The notes under the pieces are model-generated. The model was given only the letters and a program-made list of their open reading frames with translations, was not told where the DNA came from and made no database searches. 64,000 bases of DNA from Lophium mytilinum. Its lineage: Eukaryota; Ascomycota; Dothideomycetes; Mytilinidiales; Mytilinidiaceae. Location of the stretch: NCBI GenBank assembly GCA_010093605.1, contig MU004188.1:1880983-1944982 (forward strand). The letters are read 5' to 3'. The position numbers and the translations under genes were made by a program. This document shows positions 1 through 9,987 of this stretch, in pieces (within the stretch, counting starts at the first letter, position 1; every line of letters starts with the position of its first letter).

Positions 1-612
1 GACGAAAACGGCGTGAAATGGGATACCGAGATCGTAAAATCCGCCGTCGACATCCCCAAGGGATTGAGACTGGTCATGTGTGATGTCGACTGCGGCTCCA
101 AGACGCCTGGCATGGTGAAGAAAGTGCTACAGTGGCGGAAAGAGAAGCCCGAGGAGGCCGAAAAGATCTGGAGCGAGCTTCAGAAACGCAATGACGGACT
201 GGCTGCTGAATTAGTGCGATTGTCAAAATCGAACTCAACCGAGTATTCCGAGCTTCGCGAATGCATCGCCAGAATTCGAGCGCTTATTCGCGAAATGTCG
301 GAGGCCTCTGGCGTGCCGATTGAGCCCGAAGAACAGACGCAGTTGCTGGACACCTGCTCAAAGATCCCCGGGGTCGTTGGGGGTGTGGTTCCAGGAGCTG
401 GAGGCTATGATGCTGTTTCTTTGCTCGTTGAGAACAAGCCTGACGTTATTGAGAGCATAAAGAAGGCATTGGCAGACTGGAAAGTCAACGAGGGAGTAGA
501 CACGGGCGCCGTGACGATCGGTAAGGTTAGTATGCTTGGTGTGAGGGAGGAGATGGAAGGGGTAAGATTAGAGGATCCCACGATGTACGGCGAATGGGTT
601 GAGGGGCATTGA
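1..612 (+). CDS. ERG8: Phosphomevalonate kinase, C-terminal part
   Basis: Partial gene; the frame is open from base 1 and ends at TGA 610-612, giving about 203 residues. The enzyme phosphorylates mevalonate-5-phosphate in the cytosolic mevalonate/ergosterol pathway. Seen: the stretch DVDCGSKTPGMVKKVLQWRK near the start, and the C-terminal GHMP-kinase glycine-rich motif around GVVPGAGGYDA (codons 130-140), both typical of fungal Erg8. The N-terminal half, including the ATP-binding loop, lies outside the window. Nothing looks abnormal in the visible part. Confidence 0.93.
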   Translation, partial: DENGVKWDTEIVKSAVDIPKGLRLVMCDVDCGSKTPGMVKKVLQWRKEKPEEAEKIWSELQKRNDGLAAELVRLSKSNSTEYSELRECIARIRALIREMSEASGVPIEPEEQTQLLDTCSKIPGVVGGVVPGAGGYDAVSLLVENKPDVIESIKKALADWKVNEGVDTGAVTIGKVSMLGVREEMEGVRLEDPTMYGEWVEGH

Positions 613-1637
613 CGACGTCTTGCCATCTGGACTTTGCAATTGAGACCTTGAGAACGGGTTGATTCTAGATAGATATCCTGCAGTGTTTGACAGCCTTCAA
701 CCGGTTTGAGGTTTGTCAAAAGTGCGATTGAACCTCGGTCTCGGTTGCTGCGCATCGAGATCGTTGAAGCCCCTTCCGAATATCAGGGATTCAAAAGTAA
801 CGCTATCCCACCCTCTGATATCGTGATGCATCAACGAAATAAAGATAAAGTCCATTGTGTCGTTGCCTTGAAATACAAAACTAGCAATCTCCGAATTAAG
901 GGAGTCGACATTGGGTGTAACAACCTCCCCGCTTACTAATAGCCATATTCGGCCTCTGGTGATTCCAAACGTCCTGACGTCGATTCTACGTCCGCGTGTC
1001 GGCTTTAGTGAATCTTGGACCAAACCAGACGGGCTGTACCCAAATCCCATCTGACAGCGATAACAATAGCGTGATAGGGCTGCCAAATTTATCTAGCTAT
1101 TTGTCAAGTGATCGGGCCAGACTGCTCGCATGCACGTACAGAATGCAGAAGAAGCAGCGGAGACGGAGGAAATACCGTCATGCAGGGGCGATAGGATCAT
1201 GCTTCTCGCTGCGCGCGCCTTGAAATTGCAAGGGGAGCGTCGCCGTCGCGATGAAAAGGAGTTCACTCCGTCGCAGGCGAGATAGTCGGGAGAAAGAACA
1301 GCAAAAAGCGGCTAAGCACTGTCTGCCGCGACCGTCCAGGCCTTGTGTCGGTTTCCTTGTGGTGACATGTTCAACTAAGCCTTTCAGGTGGTGTGGAGAA
1401 AATCGCCCTAAACCCATAAGCCTGACACCCTGACTCCCGCGACAAGCCAATCCTCAATACCGCCCATGTGCAACAACACCCGCCAATCCACCCAATTCTC
1501 ACCAACAAACACCGTCGCTCATTCTGAAGCCCGCCGCGCAGAACGTCCCGTCGTTCGCTCACCGCCGTCCCCTCGTTTTCCCCGTCTCCGTTCTCCCCGC
1601 GGCTCTTACCAGCCCCCTGGTCCTCCTCAGCTGAGAA
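613..1637. other. Intergenic, ERG8 to UBL3-like gene
   Basis: About 1 kb. A minus-strand open frame of about 117 codons from an ATG near 1050 to about 697 is visible, but it has no recognisable domain, no intron signals and mixed codon use, so it is not called. The last 150 bp before 1638 are C/T-rich and look like 5' UTR of the next gene. Confidence 0.5.
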
Positions 1638-2814
1638 ATGGCGACGTCGTCCGAGCAACTCCCAGTGATCGCGCCGAACGCAAATCTGCCAGCGCAGCAG
1701 CCTCTATCGGAAGGTTCGGAGGGTGCTGCGCGAGGTACCACGCCAGTTGAGATGCGGACGCTGGCATCAGCGTCACAATCTACTGCGCAGCCCATATCCT
1801 CCGGTCCTCCTCAACTATCACTACCAGCGAAGGGAGAGTCGTCATTGTCGCAGGATATAGCGGAGGCAAGGTCGGAAGGGGCAACACCAACACAGGCGAT
1901 TACAGTGCAACCATCATCCTCAACTGCGCAGATCGGTGAAGCTCCTGCCCTCACAAACACTATGACGAATGAGGGAATCGGGCCCAATACAGATAGTCCG
2001 GTCATAGCAGCGGCGAAGAACCCAGATATTTCAGAGGGACCGGTCATCACAATAACTCTGCTTCTTACAAATGGCGCAAGGCACCCGTACAGGGTTGACG
2101 GGAAATATCTGAAGAGGCGTAAGATTACTGTAGAGGAGAATAACCCGTTCAACATCAGTGTGTATACGCTCAAAGAACTAATATTGCGGGATTGGCGGTC
2201 AGGTACGGTTACTCCGCGTGGTAGAGACGTTGCGTGGATAGAACGTGCTAATACGTGGTTTCGTTGTAGAATGGGAAGCGAAACCCTCGTCACCGAGTTC
2301 GATACGGCTGATACACTTTGGACGGATGCTGGATGATAAGGTACCACTAAAAGGTGAGCAGGAACTCCCCTAAAAGTGCCCCTGCTTGTCGTAGGAAGGT
2401 GTCTGCAAAGGCGTTTCCTCCGTCTTTCGATTCCTTTTCCTCAACAAACAAAAGAACCATCGCAACACTCCACATTCACAACGTCCAATTCTTCCAATAA
2501 GCTTATCCTGAGCTCTCACGGGACTCTACCATTACTACTGAACTCTTCAAGAGATTCGAAGGTCTTGTTTCATTTCTCGACGCTGTTCACTATTTCCTTA
2601 GCAACACGCCTTAGCACACCGAGACACTATAAAAGATCATATTTGCTAACACCCTACAGACTGCCGCTTCCAAACAGAAGCACCAAACGTGGTGCATATG
2701 ACCATAAAGCCACAAGAGATCGTCGACGAAGAAGAAACAAGAACGGGTAAGGGTGGAAGCCGCCGAGACGGCGACGACGAAGCACACGCCGGGTGTCGTT
2801 GTGTGATCCTATGA
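1638..2814 (+). CDS. UBL3/MUB-like membrane-anchored ubiquitin-fold protein
   Basis: Exons 1638-2202, 2270-2353 and 2660-2814; 267 aa. Residues 1-130 are Ser/Pro/Ala-rich and probably disordered. A Rad60-SLD2 type ubiquitin-like domain follows: it starts at ITITLLLTNGARHPYRVDGK, runs across intron 1 as DWRSEWEAKPSSPSSIRLIH and FGRMLDDKVPLKDCRF, and ends at PNVVHMTIKPQEIVDEEE. The protein ends in GCRCVIL, a CaaX box with Leu last, which in this family directs geranylgeranylation and membrane attachment; the second nearby Cys could be palmitoylated. The third exon was found only by splicing (branch site tttgctaac before cag at 2659). Metazoan and plant relatives sit at the plasma membrane and dock ubiquitin-conjugating enzymes; the same role here is inference. 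Confidence 0.88.
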
Positions 2815-2895
2815 CACTCGATAGCTCACGACAGCCACTCTTCCCGGTTCCTTGTCATCTTTTCCTTTCCAGCGCTTACTCTCTTCCTCAGCAAC

Positions 2896-3120
2896 ATGGT
2901 GTTCCGCAGCAGACTTCGAAGTTTCAAAACCTGGTTTTGCAATAAGTTCAGACGCAGAGACCCGGAACCCCCTGCTCCCCCTGCTGCCCCTGCTCGCGGT
3001 CGTTCCTCATCTCCCCGCCGCCCGTCACCACCTCGCAAGCGTACGGCTTCTGAGCCTTTCGCTCCACCTCCCGCATATGATGCGCCCCCGCGACCTGCTG
3101 GCCGGGGCCGAAGTGCATGA
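2896..3120 (+). CDS. Possible small basic proline-rich protein
   Basis: An ATG in good context (cagcaacATGG) follows a CT-rich leader and opens 74 codons. The product is very basic at the N-terminus and proline-rich after that, with a PPAY motif of the PPxY class recognised by WW domains. The same frame stays open beyond the TGA for about 75 more codons and includes a hydrophobic stretch near 3325. A minus-strand frame (about 3315-2948) also reads like protein. Only one can be right, and no family is recognised. Confidence 0.3.
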   Translation: MVFRSRLRSFKTWFCNKFRRRDPEPPAPPAAPARGRSSSPRRPSPPRKRTASEPFAPPPAYDAPPRPAGRGRSA

Positions 3121-3662
3121 TACGATTCAGCGCCTCCATCCGCTCTTTTTCGCTGCTCTCATCCGTTCGCTTCCACCGACGTAGATATCTCCGGACCTCT
3201 TCATAGCAGGCGTTCAGGCCCATCGTTTCCTGTATTTCTCCTTCCCAGTCGTCATCCTTTCCATGTGCATACGGACCCCCAGTACGGCAGTCGAAGCTAC
3301 GAACGTGTTTTCTCTTTCATTCTTGTTGTGTGCTGTATACTAGGATTTGGTGCTCTTTGAGCGCTGAATTGGGTTATTGATATGGGTGCGTTGGAGCGGG
3401 CGTGTCTGGATTGGTCTGCATAGATATGGTTAATGGAGTTGTTGATTTAGTCCGCTGGGACTCTGATTTGAATCTTGTCTGGGTCTCTAAATGCTTGAGA
3501 TGAAGTGATATCGTCACTGTGTGTTCTAATTTACCTTTGGAGCTTCGGATTACCCTGAAGTGGATATTTATAGAGACCCTGTCCGCTTACTCCAACCACG
3601 GACGCAGTGACGCAACCCCGCGAAATCTTGAGACAGCTCCAACCTTCAACACCCACACCAAT
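3121..3662. other. Intergenic before DUF92 gene
   Basis: Holds the ambiguous overlapping frames noted for the preceding entry (to about 3320) and then plain A/T-richer sequence leading to the next start. No further feature is seen. Confidence 0.4.
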
Positions 3663-4870
3663 ATGAAGCCCCTAATAGCAGTTCCAGCAACAATTGCGCT
3701 CCTATACCGCGCCTGGTCGCGGAACTCCCTCACACCAGTCGGCCTCGTCGTTGCGGGCACTACTGCCGTCATCCACGCGATCCACCCATGGAGCGTGTTC
3801 TTCGCACTACTAGGCGTCTTCTTCCTCTCCGGAACCGCTGTAACGAAGGCAAGCGTCCCAGGAACCGCGCATACAAGAACCTATTCTAATACTATTACCA
3901 GGTTAAACACGACGTCAAAGCCCGCCTCACACACTCATCAACCGGCTCCCCCGGCGGCGAAGGCCCGCGCAACCACATCCAAGTCCTCGCGAACTCGTTA
4001 GTCGCGACGGTGCTTATAGCCATCCACTCCTACGACATCTTGACAGGCGATAGAACGCGGGCGTTCAGTCTCACGGACAAGGGATCGTGCTGGGGGCGCG
4101 CGAACGACGTGCTGGTCGTTGGAATTGTTGCGTGAGTTTACCCGGGCTTACCGCCTCGAGAATACGGGACAGATACTGACGAGCAGGGTTACAGGAACTA
4201 CGCGGCTACGGCTTCAGATACTTTCTCATCGGAGCTAGGTATACTCTCGGAATCTCCACCGCGACTCATCACGGCGCCGTGGCGCGTGGTTCCGCCGGGA
4301 ACGAATGGCGGCGTTACGGTTACGGGACTTAGTGCTGGGCTGCTGGGATCGTTTATTGTTGCGGCGACTTCGACGCTGCTGATTCCGTTTTGCTCGTCCT
4401 GGTCGGCTGCTGATAAGGCGCAATACACGGCTGCCCTGACCTTTGCGGGTTTCACGGGGACGCTGCTGGATTCGCTTCTAGGAGCGCTCTTCCAGGCCAG
4501 CGTGGTAGACGTACAGTCTGGAAAGGTGGTAGAGGGCGCAGGGGGGAGGAAGGTCCTAGTCCACAGCGCTGGATCGCTGCATATCAAGCAAGAAGCGAAG
4601 CTGCGGAATCGGGGGGACGCGGCGGCTGGTGTTGCTAGGACCTCTGCGCTGGAAGGACCCCCAAGCGCGTCGACTCGCTCGAAAGCTGTGGATGCGTCGG
4701 GAGAGGTGGCTAAAAATGGCTTGCATGAGAGTAGACGAGTGGAGGTCGGACATGATATCCTAGACAACAATGCGGTCAATTTATTGATGGCGTTGTTGGT
4801 GAGTGTGGGATCTATGGTCGTGGCTTGCTCGGTATGGGGGCTCCCTATCAGCAGCATTATCTCTGCTTGA
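3663..4870 (+). CDS. TMEM19/DUF92 family integral membrane protein
   Basis: Exons 3663-3848, 3902-4131 and 4195-4870; 363 aa. The start is ATGAAGCCC, directly ahead of the first hydrophobic helix. About six to seven hydrophobic segments are visible, with the family signatures VTKVKHDVKARLTHSS, VLANSLVATVLIAI, VANYAATASDTFSSELG and GTNGGVTVTGLSAGL. Relatives include TMEM19 and the plant/cyanobacterial phytyl-phosphate kinase VTE6; the fungal substrate is unknown. Intron 1 has a GC donor (AAG|GCAAGC, acceptor CCAG at 3901), forced because the homologous text VTKVKHD only continues with that junction. A polar loop of about 90 residues precedes the last helix. Confidence 0.86.
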
Positions 4871-5270
4871 TAGTTATACGAAGGCAATGTTGTAGAAGCT
4901 GCATCTTTGAAGTGAAGAAGCATGCTATACCTGGTACTAGACTTGCGATAGAAACTTTAGAAGTAACGGATGATGAAACTATTTATTGAAATTTTTGCAA
5001 ACTAGGGTGTGAACTCTTCACTATATACACTTAACAGACCCCATCTATCAACATCTTAAACAAACATCGTCTCAACTCCAATACAATCGAAATTTCAATA
5101 TCACGTGCGCCAAGCTTCACTAGCGCGTGTTCGCGTTCGCTCGCAGCCTTGAGCTCACGACAGCTTCAACATCTCGATCAAACATCAACAACCTCAACCT
5201 CACCGCCATCCACCCTCCCGATACTACCAAACACTAAACTCCGAAACCGACCTCATCCCAAACCACCAAA
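4871..5270. other. Intergenic / UMP1 promoter
   Basis: A/T-rich 3' flank of the DUF92 gene, then a CT-rich leader for UMP1. A single CACGTG E-box lies at 5102-5107, about 165 bp upstream of the UMP1 ATG. No other feature is seen. Confidence 0.5.
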
Positions 5271-5883
5271 ATGGTATGCTCCTCTCCCTCTATAACCTCT
5301 AAACCCTCCCCAACTCACCCTCTCCACAGTCCCTCCGCTTCGTCCCCCCCCACCAAAACCCAACCACCACGACCCCCGAACTCGGCGCCCCCTCCGCCCC
5401 GGGCATTCACGACACCCTCCGCTCCCGCGCCGCCCTCACCTCCACGCCTTCAACCCTCAAGTCCACAACTTCTACTTCCAGCGGTCCCGTCGTGCTCGAC
5501 TCAGCCCACCCCCTCGAAGCCCGCCTCACGCAGTGGCGCACAACCCAGGACGCCGTCAAGATGGAGGGCCTGCGGCGCACGTTCGGCATCGCGGAGCCGG
5601 TGCGGCGCGGGATGGAGCTGCGTATTGCGGGCGCGGGCGAGTGGCGGCCGGCTGTGTTGGGGGGCGCAAGCGGGGTGCATAGCGATATTCTGGCTGGGAG
5701 GGATACGGAGGTGGCGTGGGAGGATGTTTTTGTTGGTGAGTTTGTGCCTGATCTATTGCGGGGGATGGAAATCGGGGAAGGGGCGTTTGAGACAGAGGCT
5801 AACGTGTGTGATTAGGGAATGAGCTAAGGGAGGTGCCAGACTTCCATAGCGAGATGGAGGCGCGGATGAAGATGAATTGGTGA
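5271..5883 (+). CDS. UMP1: Proteasome maturation factor Ump1/POMP
   Basis: Exons 5271-5273, 5330-5735 and 5816-5883; 158 aa. The first coding exon is only the ATG, followed at once by an intron (GTATGC...CACAG). Exon 2 begins SLRFVPPHQNP. The family core is clear: RRTFGIAEPVRRGMEL, WRPAVLGG, SDILAGRDTEVAWEDVF, then in exon 3 VPDFHSEMEARMKMNW to the stop. Ump1 is a chaperone that joins 20S half-proteasomes, is trapped on their dimerisation and is then degraded. Length matches the family (about 140-160 aa). Confidence 0.93.
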
Positions 5884-6745
5884 AGGGGGTAGAGGGGATA
5901 AGGGTGGGATGATGAGGGGTGCGGAGGTGCTGGCCACGGATGGGCTTCAACGATGAGGGAGAGGAGCTTTAGCATGGCTCACACGAGGTTGGCAGTAGAG
6001 AGGCGGGTCGGTGAGATTGATGGATGACTGCATTGGCACAACAAGAAATCGAACTAAACATACCTCATAGAGAGACGAGCGCCGAGTTCGTGCATTTCAG
6101 TGCATTCGCGGTCCTCGAGAATAAATAAATCAGAGTCAAGCCCGGAAATCGGAAGTCAGCATTTCGTGTATGGCACAAGCTACGTGTGACGTAAGAAGCT
6201 ATGAGTGCTAAATTCTTCTCGTTGATTTGCTAAGCTTGCTACTACTACTTTGACGTAGGGACTTAATTCAAGCTGTCAACATGAAAGTGTCTCCGCACCT
6301 TTTTGACAGATTGCTGAAGTAAAACTAGAACTCTATCTCAGCCATTTCTGACACATGATACTAAAGACGCTAACGTCAACATAGACCTTCGGAACTCATA
6401 GCTAATCGATAGAGTGACTTCTATAATGCTAAACCTCAAGCACAACCCATACATAGGCCCCATCGTCAACAATACCCAAAGCGAGAGTGACAATGGAACT
6501 AAGGACTACCCCGGGCTTCGGAGTGCTCACTCAAATGCCATGCAGCTTCCATGCCGATCCTCAGCCTCGCCTCCCCACCTCACCGAAAACGAGCAATGCT
6601 TCGATCAAATGATTTTACTAATCACACGTGGAGATTGTCGGCTTTACAGGATTTTAAGCCCGGAATCGGGCAAGGAATAGGTAAATATACCAAACTTCCG
6701 TGTCCCATACTCCCCAGACGATTTACGCTACCACAAACCTATATA
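5884..6745. other. Intergenic, UMP1 to SDR gene
   Basis: About 860 bp of A/T-rich sequence with no supported gene. Short plus-strand frames at 6414-6680 and upstream of 6746 lack protein-like features. Confidence 0.5.
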
Positions 6746-7695
6746 ATGTCGCTAACTCTACCCACTCTGCTCCTGATAGGCTTCCTCTATAAACTCTGGC
6801 AGCGACTAGCGCACTTCCTCTCCGGTCAGCTGCAATCACGTGACCGCTCAAATCTTCCCCCTAACATATCTACCCCTACTAGCAATATCAACATGCCTCC
6901 CCTTTCCCCAGAGGACCTCGTCCTCGTCACCGGCGCAAACGGCCACGTCGCACAACACGTCGTCGACCAATTCCTCTCCCTCCCCACGGGGCCTCGCGTC
7001 CGTGCAACCGTTCGTTCAGCTTCGTCCGCCGCTGGACTAGAATCCCACTTCGCGGCCTCCCTCGCCTCCTCCCGCCTCGAAATCGTGCTCATCCCCGACC
7101 TCCTCGCCCCGGACGCCTTTTCCGAAGCGCTAACCGACGTAACCCACATCGCCCACGTCGCCTCCCCGCTTGCGATCAACGTCACCGACGTCTCGCGCGA
7201 CCTGCTCGCCCCCGCCATCACCGGCACCACCGCCCTGCTCACCGCCGCGCTCACCAGCCCCTCTCTTAAAAGCGTCGTCGTAACCGGTAGCTTCGCGGCC
7301 GTGATGGACGTCGCAAAGCACCCGCGCCCGGGCTACGTCTACACGGCCGCGGACTGGAACCCCATCACTTACGCCGAAGCCGCGGACCCGGCGCTCGATC
7401 TCTCGCGGTGGCCGGCCGTCTATCGGCCGTTTGTGACGTACATGGCGAGCAAGACGCTGGCGGAGCGGGCGGCGTGGGAGGTGTGGGAGCGGGAAAGGCC
7501 GCGGTGGGGGTTGAGTGTGCTGTTGCCGTCGTATATCGGCGGGCCGTATGTGCTGCCGTTGAAGGGGGGCGCGGAGGGGTTGAGTTGGAGTACGGGGTTG
7601 GTGTGGGGGGTTGCGAAGGGGGGGAAGTTGCCGGCGGTGGATTATCCGGATTGGACGGATGTGAGGGATGTGGCGGGGGCGCATGTGAGGGCGTT

Positions 7696-7727
<32 letters not shown>

Positions 7728-8062
7728 TGTTTTTGGGGGGGGGGGGGATAACGTATAGTGATGTGAGTTTTGAGTATCGTCGGTGGTGGGGCAGGGGATG
7801 AGTGCGTGCTGACGGTGATAGATTGCGGATATTGTGAGGAAGAACTTTACGCAGCTGAAACCATCGGATGAGAAACAGGTGGTATGTTCGAAACTCTGCT
7901 TTTCTGTGTTGTCCGATATAGGTTGATGTATTCGTCTAGGAGACATATCACGACGTGGACACGTCTGAAGCTGCTGAGGTCTTGGGTATCACGGAATGGA
8001 CTTCCATGGAAAAGATGGTGGTTGATAGTGTCAGCCAGGTATTGGAGTATGAGGGGAAATAA
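6746..8062 (+). CDS. Extended SDR: NAD(P)H-dependent ketone/aldehyde reductase (Gre2/flavonoid-reductase type)
   Basis: Exons 6746-7762, 7822-7881 and 7940-8062; 399 aa from this start. Rossmann motif LVTGANGHVAQHVV begins near residue 58, VVTGSFAAV follows, and the catalytic pair is in YMASK. The C-terminal text FTQLKPSDEKQ, then VDTSEAAEVLGI, is usual for this group. From ATG 6746 the protein gains an N-terminal hydrophobic helix (TLPTLLLIGFLYKLW) that could anchor it in a membrane. A second ATG at 6893 (MPPLSPEDL) gives the normal soluble form, and 6825-6882 looks like an intron that would force that start. Oddity: runs of 29 G (7699-7727) and 13 G (7735-7747) encode Gly-rich text late in the domain, so the length there may be unreliable. 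Confidence 0.82.
7699..7747 (+). repeat. Long poly-G tracts inside the SDR coding region
   Basis: Twenty-nine consecutive G, then TGTTTTT, then thirteen G. The frame passes through as Gly codons. Such a tract can form G-quadruplex and is prone to slippage and to length error in sequencing. Confidence 0.95.
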
Positions 8063-8373
8063 CTCAAACCTCCTGTTGGAAACCAATCCTCGCACATAAC
8101 TCGACATTGCGAAGTTCGGAGGTATCGCTGAGAGTAGGGCACTCAAAGCATGCCGTTCAAGCAGCGGGCCGTGCGTTGTGGTAATCTAAATGGCGCGAAG
8201 GGATACGAAATTTCGTCTTCGTCGACGAACAGAAGGGAAGGTCAAGCTTGATCGTATTTAGCATTATCTTCTGCAGTATTGCTACAAACCGGTTGATCGA
8301 ACCGCTTCCAAGACGCCTCATGAACTTGTGACAGATTCCAACCCCATTGTCGGAAAGGATACGCCAATTTGCA
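8063..8373. other. Convergent intergenic gap SDR / VMA5
   Basis: About 310 bp between two stop codons facing each other. No gene, RNA or repeat is seen; it probably holds both 3' UTRs. Confidence 0.5.
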
Positions 8374-9781
8374 CTACGCAATCTCGAACTCATAGTAAAC
8401 GTAAGCAGAGTACTCGGTGCCTTCTCCCATGTGACCTGCTGCTTGCATCTCGGTAGCTGTTGCTTGGTCATCTTTCTTTACTCGTCCCTTGCTATCGCGT
8501 CCGAAGGCGTTTCCGCCTAGGTATGAGTATTGACTGTCCAGAGATGCCTTAGCCTTCTTCGCATTTTTTGCGTTCGTCTGTGATAGCGTTTAGTATGTCC
8601 AACACGTCAACGAAGATTCTTAGGCTTCACTTACTTGTACTAGCCCGCAAACAAAATCTAAAGGCAACCCATATCGCAGGACAGTTTCGACGAAGACTCG
8701 TAGCGCGAGCACGTGCACCCAGATCATAGCACTTTCGCTATATCCAGTCCGCCCTAGCCTGAGGGCCTCTCCCCATATCTTCCGCTCATCTTGATTCAGC
8801 TTGTCCACCTCCTTTGCCTCCTCTTCTTTCCCGCCAGCCTTGTATTTGTAGTCTCTTGGTGTCCACCTTTTCTCCCTGCACTTGTGGACAAAGTCCGCGC
8901 TATGCTTCTTGAACACCACTACAGCATAAAGAATGAATTCGTCGTCTGCGGCGACTTGGTTGGCGGAGCGTGGTACGACCATCTCGGAAAGAGTCTCGTA
9001 GGACTTGAGGAAGTCCTTAGCCATGGGTTTCGGGACGGCGATGAGATGCGTTTCCAGGTATTCAGAGTCTTGTATCAGGGATGACCCGGCCACTATAGAA
9101 GCTAGTGATCGTGTTGAGAGGTTGCCTCTGTGGTATCATGGTCAGACTCTTGACGTAGAAAAAGAAAGTTCACTAGATCTTACGTCTGTCTCCGTGTTGC
9201 TGCCGCCAGATTTGTCTTGACTGCATTGTATTGTTGGAACTTGGCCTTCACATCGTTGTCTATGCCGGCGATTTCCTGGTAAAGTGCGTTAGCTCTGGTA
9301 TAGCTGAATATGTTCTTACATGCGAACCTTTTGCAGTGAATCTATCAGGTCCGCTATCGACTTTTCAGCTCTATACTTGACCTTGTTCCAGGAAAAGGTC
9401 CGTAGATACTGGTCCACCGGCTCTGTGAGATACTGTAAGCTTGCTGAAGCTTGGCTGCAGCTTGAGAAGCTCTAACGTACTGTCGTTGATCGTCTTCTGC
9501 TGCTCAATCTTCCCCTCGTCGCCATCGAGTATAGTCCGCAACGAGTCCCCAATCTTGTTGACTACGCCCTCACAAGCAGTATCGAGCTTAGCTAGATCAT
9601 CTGCCTGCTGAACCAGAGCATCGAGAGTCCCAATCTTGAAGGTAGGAATCGCAAACGGGTAGGTGGTGCCGTAGTCGGTGGTGACGGCAGCTCGCAGAGC
9701 CGTGAGAGCCTCGTCGTGGTCGCTGGAGGGCGTTATCGAGGTCGGCAGAGACACCAGCAGGTACTTGGTGCCTTTGGACAT
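8374..9781 (-). CDS. VMA5: V-type H+-ATPase subunit C (V1 sector)
   Basis: Exons 9781-9481, 9422-9328, 9275-9184, 9127-8635 and 8577-8374; 394 aa, the family length. It starts MSKGTKYLLVSLPTSITP. Recognised text: FAIPTFKIGTLDALVQQADD, NDKPVDQYLRTFSWNKVKYR (made only by the junction 9481/9422), LETHLIAVPKPMAKDFLK, LRLGRTGYSESAMIWVHV, and a C-terminus ending YVYYEFEIA. Subunit C bridges the peripheral stalks and V1, and controls reversible V1-Vo assembly at the vacuole. It shares a 206-bp divergent promoter with GCV1. Confidence 0.95.
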
Positions 9782-9987
9782 AGTGAGGGAGCTGCGCAGG
9801 CGGGCTCAGGCGCAATTGCTGGGGCTATGGGTGGTGTTATGGCAGTCTACTCCGTCGTATCGGCGAGATCTCCAAGCTCTCGCAGTGGGGCTGATCCTGT
9901 GGTCCATGCCTCTTTCGTCACCCCAGGTCCCGCTTCCACTCCAGCATTAGCTCGTCTCTTCTTCACCACCACCACTCTTTCACCAAA
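9782..9987. promoter_or_regulatory. Bidirectional promoter VMA5 / GCV1
   Basis: Only 206 bp separate the two start codons, so both 5' UTRs and both core promoters must lie here. No clear TATA box is seen. The part next to GCV1 is CT-rich. Confidence 0.6.

Noticed and set aside
697-1050. Minus-strand frame of about 117 codons behind ERG8
   Set aside because: No recognisable domain, no splice signals, random-looking codon use and weak start context.
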